A DNA stretch of 64,000 nucleotides from Pseudomonadota bacterium (GTDB lineage: Bacteria > Desulfobacterota > Desulfobulbia > Desulfobulbales > Desulfocapsaceae): positions 20,745-84,744 of the forward strand of contig JAEYNP010000079.1 in NCBI GenBank assembly GCA_023412495.1, written 5' to 3'. Shown here piece by piece: positions 44,291 through 51,891 of this stretch. The notes beneath the pieces are model-generated. The model was not told the origin of the DNA, made no database searches, and was given only the letters and a program-made list of their open reading frames with translations. The translations under genes and the position numbers were made by a program. Every line of letters starts with the position of its first letter. Positions within the stretch are counted from its first letter, which is position 1.

Positions 44291-44829
44291 CTCCCCAACT
44301 TGAAATTATATCTCATAGTCGATCTTCTCAATAGCCCGCGGACAGCAGTTTGACTATTTACAGACGCATCTCTATTCGTAGTTGAGGTGTCGGGAGTCAT
44401 GTGTATTCAGAAGCTGGCGGTCTGTACATTGGAATGGGAAGACATTGACCGTACTAAGGTTCCGGTAATTGAAAATCTGGTGACAGACATCGGCATAAAC
44501 TTGATGAACTGCACGGTGTTCTCCAGGCCGCAAAGGAAATAGAACAGAAATTGTGAACCGGTGGACGGGGAAGCATCTGTTGTCACTCCCCCGTCCCGGC
44601 CTATTCCCGACTCAACAGGGAGTATTTCAACTCCTTCTTGCCGATGTGCTGTTGGCATTCCTTCGGTACTCGATACCGGAAGAGAAAGAGATCTGTGGTG
44701 GTCCGAAAAGGTATTCAGGTGCGTAAAAAGCAGAAAAGCCCATCTTAAAGTCCTCCTCGTGTGTACACGATTGTGGACAAAGATGAGCCTTTATGGCAGG
44801 AAAATCGCTCTTTGTGGATTTTAATAACT
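44291..44829. other. 540-base gap between the kinase and the prophage attachment site
   Basis: No gene recognised. Short frames on both strands around 44400-44820 look random. This is the last chromosomal stretch before the phage junction. Confidence 0.4.
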
Positions 44830-44874
44830 TGGTGGAGCTGAGGGGGATCGAACCCCTGGCCTACGCATTGCGAA
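44830..44874 (-). other. 3' half of a tRNA-Ala(CGC) gene: prophage attachment site
   Basis: On the minus strand this 45-base segment reads from the anticodon loop TTCGCAA (anticodon CGC) through the 3' anticodon strand TGCGT, a T-arm AGGGG-TTCGATC-CCCCT, the acceptor CAGCTCC, discriminator A and CCA. The bases before the loop do not pair with TGCGT, and no D-arm is present, so the 5' half is missing. A tyrosine integrase gene ends 14 bases away. This is the classic half-tRNA att site; the intact tRNA should lie at the other prophage end, outside the window. Confidence 0.82.
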
Positions 44875-44887
44875 GGAGTGTGTCAGG

Positions 44888-45961
44888 TCAGTGTTTTCGC
44901 GGCTTTGCTGGCCGTTTTTTTGGTACATCGTCAACCAGTAGGTCAACCGTCACCCGTTTTTGTCGCGAGTTGACGTGTTGGTAAACACTCATGGTCATCT
45001 CCGGGGAAGCGTGGCCGGCAATCTCCGATACCGTCTTGAGATCGGCCCCGCGCTCAAGCAGCCGCGTGACAAAGGCGTGGCGGATATCATAAAGACGGAG
45101 CCTCCGGATGATTTTCGCCCTTTTTTTGGCATTTTTCCACGCCGTCTTGATGCTGTCAACCGGGGCACCGAAGTAGTGGATGATGCGCCCCGCCCCCCCC
45201 CTGGCTTCGTCTTCGCCGTACCACCTGGTCAGGTGGTTGAGAATCACCGCATTAAGCGGCACGGTGCGCAGTGGCGGCCCGCCCTTGACCGCCGAGACCA
45301 CCATGATGGTGCTCTCTATGAAATCAATGGCCTGCCAGGTGAGCGACAACAACTCTTCGCGCCCAGGGCGCAGGCCGGTGTGGTAGGCAAGCAACATGGC
45401 CCGCTGGAGGTGGGGCTCGGCGTGGGCCAGGATCGCCGCAAATTCAGCCGCCGATGGCGGCCTGATCAGCTCATTATCCAAGGTCGGCATGACAAAGCCG
45501 TCCATGGGATTGGCGGCCAGCAACCGGCGGCGCACCGCCCAGCGCAGGACCGCGCGGATATCTGAGAGTTCGCGGTGGATGGAGACGTTCTTCACCCCCT
45601 TGGCCCGCCGGCCGGCGACATAGCGGTCAAGCCGCTCGGCGGTCAGTTCGTGGGCCATCAAATTGCCTATTTCCGGCAAAATGGTGCCCTTCATCCGCAC
45701 GGTGAGCCGGGCGATGGTGGTGGCGGCCAGGCTGGCGTCCTTGGCCATGTGGTACTGGTTGAGCAGCTCGACAAAGGTGGGGCTTTGCTGCTTGCTGGTC
45801 ATGGCCAGCCCGAATCCGAGCAGGTTATTGAGCGCCTCGGCCTCGCGGCGGCCGTCCTCGCCGCGGCCGAAATAGACGGCGGTCGAATCTGGGGCAGAGG
45901 GATTCTTGCCCTTGCGGTAGCGGACCACCCAGCGGCCATCCTTGAGTTGGTGGACGCTCAT
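44888..45961 (-). CDS. int: Tyrosine-type phage integrase
   Basis: 357 residues. An AP2/SAM-like N-terminal region (SVHQLKDGRWVVRYRKG) and core-binding domain are followed by the catalytic domain: first Arg in YHTGLRPGREELLSLTW, beta-hairpin Lys in VSAVKGGPPLRTVPL, then YDIRHAFVTRLLERG (Tyr replaces the usual His; Arg and His kept), AGHASPEMTMSVYQH with the late His and the nucleophilic Tyr. It catalyses insertion at the adjacent tRNA half-gene. It overlaps the upstream HTH gene by four bases. Confidence 0.95.
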   Translation of the reverse strand: MSVHQLKDGRWVVRYRKGKNPSAPDSTAVYFGRGEDGRREAEALNNLLGFGLAMTSKQQSPTFVELLNQYHMAKDASLAATTIARLTVRMKGTILPEIGNLMAHELTAERLDRYVAGRRAKGVKNVSIHRELSDIRAVLRWAVRRRLLAANPMDGFVMPTLDNELIRPPSAAEFAAILAHAEPHLQRAMLLAYHTGLRPGREELLSLTWQAIDFIESTIMVVSAVKGGPPLRTVPLNAVILNHLTRWYGEDEARGGAGRIIHYFGAPVDSIKTAWKNAKKRAKIIRRLRLYDIRHAFVTRLLERGADLKTVSEIAGHASPEMTMSVYQHVNSRQKRVTVDLLVDDVPKKRPAKPRKH

Positions 45962-46299
45962 TCCCTCCTCCCAAGTTTCGCCGCGGTATCGAGAGCTGCG
46001 GCAATGATTTGCTCAACAAGGGCGGTGACGGCGGCCATCGCCTCTTGGTTTGATGATTCCACTACTGGCTCCCCCTGCAGCAGCCTCCTACCCAGCAAGA
46101 GGAAATCCACGTACTCGTAGCCGCAGGCCTCCGCGATTTCCTCTTGCTTCTGCAGCCCGGCCACCTTCCGGCCCCGCACTATGGCGTTAATTGATTGAGA
46201 GGCAGAGCCGGACTTCTCGGCAATATCCCTCTGCTTCATGGCCCCGCTATCGAGGATATGATTGAGGGCTGCGAGGAAATATTCTTGGGTGGTTGGCAT
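45958..46299 (-). CDS. HTH (XRE-like) phage regulator
   Basis: 113 residues from ATG 46299. Helix-turn-helix at about 20-60 (KQRDIAEKSGSASQSINAIV, then RGRKVAGLQKQEEIAEACG). The C-terminal part is short and helical (VTALVEQIIAAALDTAAKLG). It overlaps the integrase start by four bases, so the two are co-translated. An integration/excision control factor is the most likely role; a second, separate repressor is at 48315. Confidence 0.78.
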   Translation of the reverse strand: MPTTQEYFLAALNHILDSGAMKQRDIAEKSGSASQSINAIVRGRKVAGLQKQEEIAEACGYEYVDFLLLGRRLLQGEPVVESSNQEAMAAVTALVEQIIAAALDTAAKLGRRE

Positions 46300-46706
46300 T
46301 GTTTCGAGTTTTGCAATAAATCGAGCTTTTGTATTGCGATTTAAGCAATATTGTGATTTCCTAAAGAAGTTCCGGCCCCTTTCGGAGCCGGTTTTGAAGA
46401 TCACCGGAAGAACGTGAGCAGGAAGGCGACGATGGCCATTATCTGCTGGTAGCTCAACCGGATTTTGATGCACAGCGTTATCATCTGGGATATCTCCCTA
46501 TTGATATGCTGGCAGCGCTGCCAACTTAAATGTTGGCTTCGGTGGTTACTGAGATGGAGCGGGGCAACCCATGCACGAACATGGACCCGGCTTTAACCCC
46601 ATTGGCCACCTGACGGTGTGTGTGCCCACGCACCGGGGATAGAACGGGGGAAGGTTCTGCTGTTCGTGCAGCATTGCCTTTGCCCCTTTCATCCCAATTT
46701 ACCCCA
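46300..46706. other. AT-rich non-coding gap in the prophage left end
   Basis: About 400 bases. It contains a possible 27-codon gene at 46401-46484 and the likely promoter region for the HTH-integrase pair, with the loose repeat TTGCGATTTAAGCAATA near 46335. Nothing else was recognised. Confidence 0.35.
46401..46484 (-). CDS. Possible 27-residue membrane peptide
   Basis: ATG 46484 follows AGGGAG at good spacing. The peptide begins MITLCIKIRLSYQQ and ends in a hydrophobic run IMAIVAFLLTFFR. It is too short to trust on its own, but the ribosome site and membrane-like composition make it a candidate. Confidence 0.25.
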   Translation of the reverse strand: MITLCIKIRLSYQQIMAIVAFLLTFFR

Positions 46707-46853
46707 TCACTTCGGGGCGCAATATTTATTACCGAACTGACCAGTGCACTTCATCCCCTGGCCGCATTCATAGTCGTACTCACAGTTTCCAGCAAAAGAA
46801 ATTCCGGTAAAACAGAACAGGGCGACGATTGTTGACACGATGACTTTTTTCAT
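46707..46853 (-). CDS. Secreted cysteine-rich mini-protein
   Basis: 48 residues from ATG 46853, with AAAGGAAC upstream. A signal peptide of about 21 residues (KKVIVSTIVALFCFTGISFA) is followed by a 27-residue mature peptide with four cysteines (NCEYDYECGQGMKC, then NKYCAPK), a spacing suited to two disulfides. The function is unknown; it lies in the leftward prophage block with other envelope proteins. Below common gene-caller size limits. Confidence 0.6.
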   Translation of the reverse strand: MKKVIVSTIVALFCFTGISFAGNCEYDYECGQGMKCTGQFGNKYCAPK

Positions 46854-46874
46854 AATAGTTCCTTTGTTAAATTA

Positions 46875-47324
46875 TTATTTATTGTGGCCGTGAAACTCTT
46901 TTAAAGACTTTTGATATTGCTCATGTGCTAGGACTTTCCAGTCTGGTATTAATCTACTGTCACATCCTCCAATTGAACCTAAATCCTTCTCTACCTCGGT
47001 AAATGTTTCCCTGACAATATTCCGACCTATTGATTTCTCTGAATTGTTAATTGTATCAAGCATATCAAATCCAAATTTTTCTTTTACGAGCTTGATAACC
47101 CCGGCTGTGTAGGAGCCTCTCTCAGTGCCAGATGGAAAACAAAATTCATAATAAGCGTCAATAATTAGAGCTGATTTAAGGAGTCGGCCGGCAATCTCTC
47201 CTCTCTCAAACTCCATTTTGTCTATCTTGTTTTTTGCTTTTGCTTGGCCTGTGAGGAGAATGAACAGTACAAGAATGGTAATAGAGATTATTTTCCAACT
47301 CCTCACTTTCACCCTCTCTTCCAT
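46875..47324 (-). CDS. Hypothetical exported protein (prophage)
   Basis: 149 residues. An N-terminal hydrophobic segment (IISITILVLFILLTGQAKA) looks like a signal peptide. The mature part is helical with two cysteines (EFCFPSG, GGCDSR). No family recognised. AT-rich, like the whole 46.3-48.8 kb block. Its start overlaps the 3' end of the upstream gene by 16 bases, so it belongs to the same leftward transcript. Confidence 0.6.
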   Translation of the reverse strand: MEERVKVRSWKIISITILVLFILLTGQAKAKNKIDKMEFERGEIAGRLLKSALIIDAYYEFCFPSGTERGSYTAGVIKLVKEKFGFDMLDTINNSEKSIGRNIVRETFTEVEKDLGSIGGCDSRLIPDWKVLAHEQYQKSLKEFHGHNK

Positions 47325-47527
47325 AGTTGAATTATTTCCTGCCGGGACTCCTTCATGGAGTCTTCAAGCGATTTGACACGACTTTCGAGCCTGCCATTGG
47401 AGATATAAAGCAGGAATATAAAGAAAGACTGAATAACTACGAGCGTCACAAGGGTGCCAAGCGCGAAAGCGACCCAAAACTGAAATTTTGAAAATTGGTT
47501 ATTAGAACCTCGCTGCGGTCCGTTCAT
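47309..47527 (-). CDS. Hypothetical single-pass membrane protein with coiled coil (prophage)
   Basis: 72 residues from ATG 47527 (GAGAGGA eight bases upstream). One strong membrane helix (FWVAFALGTLVTLVVIQSFF) is followed by a charged heptad-like segment (LESRVKSLEDSMKESRQEI). It overlaps genes on both sides. No family recognised. A phage spanin/exclusion-type membrane protein is possible but unproven. Confidence 0.55.
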   Translation of the reverse strand: MNGPQRGSNNQFSKFQFWVAFALGTLVTLVVIQSFFIFLLYISNGRLESRVKSLEDSMKESRQEIIQLWKRG

Positions 47528-47981
47528 GACGATGGTCCTCTCTGACTCGAAACGCTGGTGATACTGCTGTTCCATTCCTGCACGCCAACAACGCAACCCC
47601 TATCAGTTGCGGCCCTTCTAGTACCGGGAATGCTCTGCAATCGCATATCCACCCGGAATAATGATGTAGAGCGAAAAACACCGGGTGCCGGGATCGAAAA
47701 GCCTGGTTGACCAGATTCAAGCCCAAATCGGCATTTTTGTAGACGCCTGCAAGATATTTGAACAGGGAGTTAATGTCAACGAGATCGTCCTCCATGGCGT
47801 CGTCCAATGTGCCGAGTTTGTTGTTGTAGGAAATGATCCTCTTCTTGTTGTCAAAGAGGGTGATGCTTTCGGAAGAGCCCGCCGAGATGGCATAGGCCCA
47901 AGATAAAGGATCGGCTGGCCGAAAGTGGTTGGTGACGTAGATATTTCGCTGGGCTTTGTACCGGGCTTCCATTCCTTTCAT
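47502..47981 (-). CDS. Hypothetical prophage protein
   Basis: About 159 residues from ATG 47981, which overlaps the stop of the upstream gene (ATGA). Contains NHFRPADPLSWAYAISAGSS, DDAMEDDLVDINSLFKYLAG and FFALHHYSGWICDCRAFPVL. The tail after about residue 120 is basic and less protein-like. No family recognised. Coupled translation with both neighbours supports it as a real gene. Confidence 0.55.
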   Translation of the reverse strand: MKGMEARYKAQRNIYVTNHFRPADPLSWAYAISAGSSESITLFDNKKRIISYNNKLGTLDDAMEDDLVDINSLFKYLAGVYKNADLGLNLVNQAFRSRHPVFFALHHYSGWICDCRAFPVLEGPQLIGVALLACRNGTAVSPAFRVREDHRHERTAARF

Positions 47982-48208
47982 CTCCCGCCGAAGACCAGCA
48001 ATCCTACCAGAATGACGGCCACCAAGATTCCTATGTACATTTTCAGGCGATCGTTTTCCTTGTATATCCTCTCGCGATTGTATTCGGCCCAATCTTCCTG
48101 GGTAAATTTCTCAAAATCAGGCTCGGTCTCGACGAACGTTATCGATCCGCCTGTTTTAGGATCTTTGATGACCGGTTTACTGATGTCCATTCTTGGATAT
48201 TTTGCCAT
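47978..48208 (-). CDS. Small tail-anchored membrane protein (prophage)
   Basis: 76 residues from ATG 48208, preceded by GGGGAGAAG. The soluble N-terminal part (MAKYPRMDISKPVIKDPKTG, then ETEPDFEKFTQEDW) ends in a charged helix and a C-terminal membrane helix (MYIGILVAVILVGLLVFGG). No family recognised. First gene of the leftward envelope block. Confidence 0.55.
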   Translation of the reverse strand: MAKYPRMDISKPVIKDPKTGGSITFVETEPDFEKFTQEDWAEYNRERIYKENDRLKMYIGILVAVILVGLLVFGGR

Positions 48209-48314
48209 TTTCTTCTCCCCAAAGTAGTAACAATGGGTGAAGTTTTTACTGGAAATTGTCTCCCCCTTCAATTGGAGGAAATACCCTATTTTGTATAGGT
48301 AAAAATACCTATTT

Positions 48315-48713
48315 TTACTCCTCTTTTGCCAATAACTCCGCGATAAAGCGCCTAAGATAGGATTTTGTCGTGTCTTTTTCCCTGAGCAGGTTGATTAAAT
48401 ACCTTTCTTCTATCGATAGGTCGTCGCTTGGGGTGTGATGGTTGGTCACGGTCATGTCGCGGCCTGCGGCGTGGCCGTGAAGTGATTTGGCTTTGTATAT
48501 TTTTCCCCCATCCTTGTATTCCGGCTCCGGAATATCCTTTGGAAAAGCCTCATGCAGTTTTCTCCAGGTATCTGGGTATGGTGTTATGTCTCCACTTGCA
48601 ATCCTGCTTATGTTGCTTACACCGCTTGCTCTACTAATCTCAGCATAGCTTATCCCCTTAACTTCTTTTAACTCATAGATTGCTTTTCTTAATTTATCTC
48701 CGTGCATTTCCAT
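48315..48713 (-). CDS. Prophage CI-like repressor (XRE family)
   Basis: 132 residues. The helix-turn-helix fills about 8-45 (LRKAIYELKEVKGISYAEIS, RASGVSNISRIASGD). The C-terminal half has no LexA-type peptidase; it ends in a helical tail (IEERYLINLLREKDTTKSYL), so induction probably does not use self-cleavage. It is divergent from a Cro-like gene across a 137-base operator region, the layout of a lysogeny switch. Confidence 0.82.
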   Translation of the reverse strand: MEMHGDKLRKAIYELKEVKGISYAEISRASGVSNISRIASGDITPYPDTWRKLHEAFPKDIPEPEYKDGGKIYKAKSLHGHAAGRDMTVTNHHTPSDDLSIEERYLINLLREKDTTKSYLRRFIAELLAKEE

Positions 48714-48850
48714 AACTATCCTCCATTAGTTTACGAACTATGTAACAAACAAATGTATCAAGCGCAAGAAAAATAATTGCAGATGAAAGAAAAAACATTG
48801 CATCGTGTAAATTACCAATGTACATTACATCGAAAATGGAGGTGAAACAC
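48714..48850. promoter_or_regulatory. Divergent operator-promoter region of the lysogeny switch
   Basis: AT-rich gap between the CI-like and Cro-like genes. It holds repeated ATGTAA/TTACAT-type words (ATGTAAC, TGTATC, ATGTACATTACATCG), suggesting several operator sites. A GGAGGTGAAACAC ribosome site serves the Cro-like gene. Confidence 0.6.
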
Positions 48851-49084
48851 ATGCAGATCAAGTTTGACGGAGATAGGATTCGACAGCTGAGAATGTCTCT
48901 TGGTTTGAGTCCAGCGATGTTTGCTAAAACCATTGAAACATCAAGGCAATTAGTGAATCAGTGGGAAAACGGAGAGCAAAAACCACAGGTAGGAACGTTG
49001 ATCAGGATATGTAATGCACACAACGTTCCAATCGACTATTTTTTTGTCGAGAAAAATGTAACGTACACAGGTGAGAAACAATGA
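48851..49084 (+). CDS. Cro-like HTH protein (XRE family)
   Basis: 77 residues from ATG 48851 (GGAGGT upstream). The HTH lies at about 8-55 (IRQLRMSLGLSPAMFAKTIE, TSRQLVNQWENGEQKPQ). The first gene of the rightward early operon; it overlaps the antirepressor start by four bases. Confidence 0.82.
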   Translation: MQIKFDGDRIRQLRMSLGLSPAMFAKTIETSRQLVNQWENGEQKPQVGTLIRICNAHNVPIDYFFVEKNVTYTGEKQ

Positions 49085-49890
49085 AAGAGTTGATCGCAAT
49101 TCAGAAATCGGCAATCGGAGAGGGCACGGTCAACACCGTCAACGCTCGGGACCTGCATTCGTTTCTTGATGTGAAACGGCAGTTCTCGAAATGGATCGAT
49201 GACCAGGTAGGCAGAGCAAGATTATTGGAAGGTCGGGATTTTATAAAGGTAGTCGAAAAAGACTATCTTTCCAAAACCGGCCAGACCAAGACCGAATATT
49301 TCCTCACCATCGAGGCCGGAAAGCACATCGCCATGCTCTCCGGCACTGAGAAAGGCTTTGAGGTCCGCGAGTATTTCATCGAATGTGAAAAAAGAGCCCA
49401 AGCCGCCCCGGCTTTCAAACTCCCAGGCACCTTCAAGGAAGCCCTCCTGCATCTCGTCGAGCAGGTAGACCAGAACGAGAAGTTGCAACTCACCATCGCC
49501 GAGCAAGCCCCGAAAGTCGAGCTTGCCAACCGTATCGAACGAGCCCAAGCGATCAGTATTGAGAAGTATGTCAAGGCCATCTCGGGGCGGGATGGCATCG
49601 TTATCGGTCGCAACAACTTCTTCGCCTGGATGCGCAAGGAGAAGTTGATCGACAAAAGGAACATGCCCTATCAGCAGTACATCGACGCCGGCTGGTTTGA
49701 GGTTCGGGAGGGCACCTATGAAAACATTGCCTCGAATGGCCCGCGCGCCTGTTTCACTACCCTCATTGCCGGGAAAGGTCAGGTAGCGATTTTCGAACGC
49801 CTGAAAACATCTCCCCACACCGTTGATTTCGTCAACAAGCGGGCAAGACTCCAAGCGAAACAGACGATTGAGGTTAGGCCATGCCACTGA
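49081..49890 (+). CDS. Phage antirepressor (AntA/AntB plus KilA-C domains)
   Basis: 269 residues. The N-terminal AntA/AntB domain reads VNARDLHSFLDVKRQFSKWI, then FLTIEAGKHIAMLSGTEKG. The C-terminal KilA-C/ANT domain (about 150-260) has IGRNNFFAWMRKEKLIDKRN and ACFTTLIAGKGQVAIFERL. Antirepressors of this type inactivate or compete with the phage repressor, which would suit a repressor lacking a self-cleavage domain. Translationally coupled to the Cro-like gene. Confidence 0.9.
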   Translation: MKELIAIQKSAIGEGTVNTVNARDLHSFLDVKRQFSKWIDDQVGRARLLEGRDFIKVVEKDYLSKTGQTKTEYFLTIEAGKHIAMLSGTEKGFEVREYFIECEKRAQAAPAFKLPGTFKEALLHLVEQVDQNEKLQLTIAEQAPKVELANRIERAQAISIEKYVKAISGRDGIVIGRNNFFAWMRKEKLIDKRNMPYQQYIDAGWFEVREGTYENIASNGPRACFTTLIAGKGQVAIFERLKTSPHTVDFVNKRARLQAKQTIEVRPCH

Positions 49891-50126
49891 AGACAACCGG
49901 ATACGTGTGCGATTACTGCGGGAAGATCTACAGGCACAAGAGTTCCGCTTCGAGCCACGAAAAAAGATGCTTCTGGAATCCTGAGAATCGCGCCTGCGCC
50001 TCCTGTGGAAACCAAGATACCGACCACCGCTACTGCGCCGCGACCGGGGCCGACCTGTCTACCAAAGGAGAGTTGAAACGGCACTGCGTCCTATGGATTC
50101 CAGAACATGACGATTCGGAGCTTTAA
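49881..50126 (+). CDS. Zinc-finger-like phage protein
   Basis: 81 residues. The first part is a C2H2-like finger (VCDYCGKIYRHKSSASSHEK, then RC). The second has CASCGNQDTDHRYC. Metal-binding, probably DNA-associated. It overlaps the antirepressor stop by ten bases. No named family. Confidence 0.6.
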   Translation: MPLKTTGYVCDYCGKIYRHKSSASSHEKRCFWNPENRACASCGNQDTDHRYCAATGADLSTKGELKRHCVLWIPEHDDSEL

Positions 50127-50129
50127 CCT

Positions 50130-50321
50130 ATGTCCGACCTGCAACCACTACCGCCTGCGGCAATTGAGGCGGCGAGGCTACGCCGGATAAGGGATGAATT
50201 GACGCTCATCATAGAGGCGTTGGAGGCGTCAGCCGGGCTTCGCAAGTACCAACCAAAGCGGCAAGTCTCCTATATCCATGGGCAAGCGGAAACCACCAAA
50301 AAGCGAAAGGAGAAGAGATGA
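50130..50321 (+). CDS. Small hypothetical phage protein
   Basis: 63 residues, helical first half (PAAIEAARLRRIRDELTLII) and a basic C-terminus (TTKKRKEKR). No family recognised. It overlaps the next gene by four bases in a tightly packed operon. Confidence 0.55.
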   Translation: MSDLQPLPPAAIEAARLRRIRDELTLIIEALEASAGLRKYQPKRQVSYIHGQAETTKKRKEKR

Positions 50322-50617
50322 ACCGAAGAATCAGCAATAAAAAGGCAAAACAGCTGTCAGTCCTAGACCGCCAGCATCGCCAAGATAAAGAACTCATCCG
50401 GAACGCCGCAACTATGATGGCGGCCAAGATGAAGGACGAGCACCGGGAGCAGATACAATCCCGTCAGGGCTTTACCTGCCCGAGGCCAAGCAGATGCCGG
50501 GATTACGGAAAGGAATACGAGGAGGGGTCGCTGTCCCTGTTCGAGAAAGTCATTGTCGGCGGGATGGTGGCGGTAGTGCTGATTCTGTTGGCCGTTTATC
50601 AGGCGGTGCCGAAGTGA
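50318..50617 (+). CDS. Small phage membrane protein
   Basis: 99 residues. A charged helical N-terminal two-thirds contains two Cys (TCPRPSRCRDYG); one C-terminal membrane helix follows (VIVGGMVAVVLILLAVYQA). No family recognised. AAAGGAG ribosome site; overlaps neighbours on both sides. Confidence 0.55.
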   Translation: MNRRISNKKAKQLSVLDRQHRQDKELIRNAATMMAAKMKDEHREQIQSRQGFTCPRPSRCRDYGKEYEEGSLSLFEKVIVGGMVAVVLILLAVYQAVPK

Positions 50618-50823
50618 ATGGAGGGCCTTCTCAACAGGAACTCCTGGAGCAGATTCTTTCCCGCCTTGCGGCGATAGAGAAAGCGGTTGAGTTCATCGCA
50701 AACCCACTTACCCAGGTAAAGGCCGAAGAGTTGGGAACACAGCTCGGGCAGGCGATGGCTGTAGGTGACAAGAAGAGGATCAAGGAGATCCGGCGCATGA
50801 TCGGCGGGGGGCAGCGAAGATGA
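50614..50823 (+). CDS. Small hypothetical phage protein
   Basis: 69 residues from GTG 50614, which overlaps the preceding stop (GTGA). Helical (QQELLEQILSRLAAIEKAVE) and acidic, then a basic end (KKRIKEIRRMIGGGQRR). An ATG-initiated version does not exist in frame. No family recognised. Confidence 0.5.
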   Translation: MNGGPSQQELLEQILSRLAAIEKAVEFIANPLTQVKAEELGTQLGQAMAVGDKKRIKEIRRMIGGGQRR

Positions 50824-51128
50824 AAAATATGGATTTGGAAACCTTGGCCGGCGAGGCCTTCATAGAGTTCTTCGTGGCTAAAGACCCGGACGGCAATGAC
50901 GAGTTCCAGCGTTTACGCGAAGTCTCTATTCAGATTGGCCGGGCCGGGAAGTGGCTCCAGCTCCCGAACCTGGTGAATTTCAAGGACGCTTACGGGAGGT
51001 CTGTGGCTGATTTCCTCGATATCGAGACTCTCATGTCTCTCCTGGCAGAGCAGAAGGAAGAAGAGCGGAAAGAAGCTGAACGAACCAGGGCGGAAGATGA
51101 GTACCACGAGCGGAGACTCCGCGGATGA
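50820..51128 (+). CDS. Hypothetical phage protein
   Basis: 102 residues, acidic and helical, ending in a charged coiled-coil-like segment (EQKEEERKEAERTRAEDEYH). No family recognised. Four-base overlaps with both neighbours show coupled translation. Confidence 0.55.
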   Translation: MKNMDLETLAGEAFIEFFVAKDPDGNDEFQRLREVSIQIGRAGKWLQLPNLVNFKDAYGRSVADFLDIETLMSLLAEQKEEERKEAERTRAEDEYHERRLRG

Positions 51129-51589
51129 AGCGCTTCGTGGTTGAAGGCCTTGATGACCTCGACACAGTGGCGTGGGCGATCCGGAACGAACTCGACATCA
51201 CCAAGAAGCCGGTAGAGGTCAGAATCGGGCCGCCAAAGATCGATCGCTCGGCCGAGCAAAACTCGCTCATGTGGCTCTGGTTGACCGAGATCGGCAACGC
51301 AACCGGGCATAGCAAGGACGAGATGCACCGCTTCTACAAGGAGAAATTCCTCATCTCCATTTTCGTTCGGGATGACCCGGACTATGCGGAGATGGCGGCG
51401 GCGATCAAGGCAGTAAAGGCGGTGGGCGCCCGGCAACACAAAGCCCTCCGGGACCAGGTGATTGAATTGACCAGTACCACCAAGTGCAGCGTAGGCCAGA
51501 TGAAAGAGTATCTCAACGAGATCAAACGCCATGCCGTGATTGATCTGAGGATAAACCTGACCGAGCCGAGTTTGCGGGGGCTGATATGA
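51125..51589 (+). CDS. ninB: NinB-family recombination protein
   Basis: 154 residues resembling lambda NinB / E. coli YbcN: the RSAEQNSLMWLWLTEIG segment and the late TTKCSVGQMKEYLNEIKRHA segment are the family landmarks. Lambda NinB (Orf) binds ssDNA and SSB and can replace RecFOR in phage recombination. It is the first of three adjacent recombination genes (ninB, ref, erf), and an SSB is encoded at 59593. Confidence 0.75.
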   Translation: MKRFVVEGLDDLDTVAWAIRNELDITKKPVEVRIGPPKIDRSAEQNSLMWLWLTEIGNATGHSKDEMHRFYKEKFLISIFVRDDPDYAEMAAAIKAVKAVGARQHKALRDQVIELTSTTKCSVGQMKEYLNEIKRHAVIDLRINLTEPSLRGLI

Positions 51590-51891
51590 GTAAGCCAACA
51601 GAAGCACAAAAACGCCTGTGGGGCCGGATCTTCGAGGCCGGCTGCGTAGCTTGCCGTAAGGAAGGAAAGTTTAGCTTCCCCGAGATTCACCACTGGCGGG
51701 AGTACGGCTACCGGGACCATTCAAAGGTTTTCGGATTATGCCCGGCTCATCATCGGCCCGGTACTGCGGTGCCGGGGGTGCCCAACAGGCACGGGCAGCC
51801 GATTGAGTTTCGGGAGCGGTATAGGACGGATGAGGAGTTGTTCGCGGAGAACATGAAACGAATAGGAGAAAAGAGATGGAAGCAGAGTTGA
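51586..51891 (+). CDS. Ref-family RecA-dependent nuclease-like protein
   Basis: 101 residues with CVAC, the HH pair in EIHHW, then GLCPAHHRPG and GVPNRHGQPIEFRERYRTDE. This is the Cys/His zinc and HNH-like layout of phage P1 Ref, a nuclease that cuts displaced ssDNA in RecA D-loops. It lies between ninB and erf, fitting a recombination role. Confidence 0.8.
   Translation: MSKPTEAQKRLWGRIFEAGCVACRKEGKFSFPEIHHWREYGYRDHSKVFGLCPAHHRPGTAVPGVPNRHGQPIEFRERYRTDEELFAENMKRIGEKRWKQS

Noticed and set aside
44830..44874. Complete functional tRNA gene
   Set aside because: No D-arm or 5' acceptor strand, and the bases upstream of the anticodon loop do not pair with the 3' strand.
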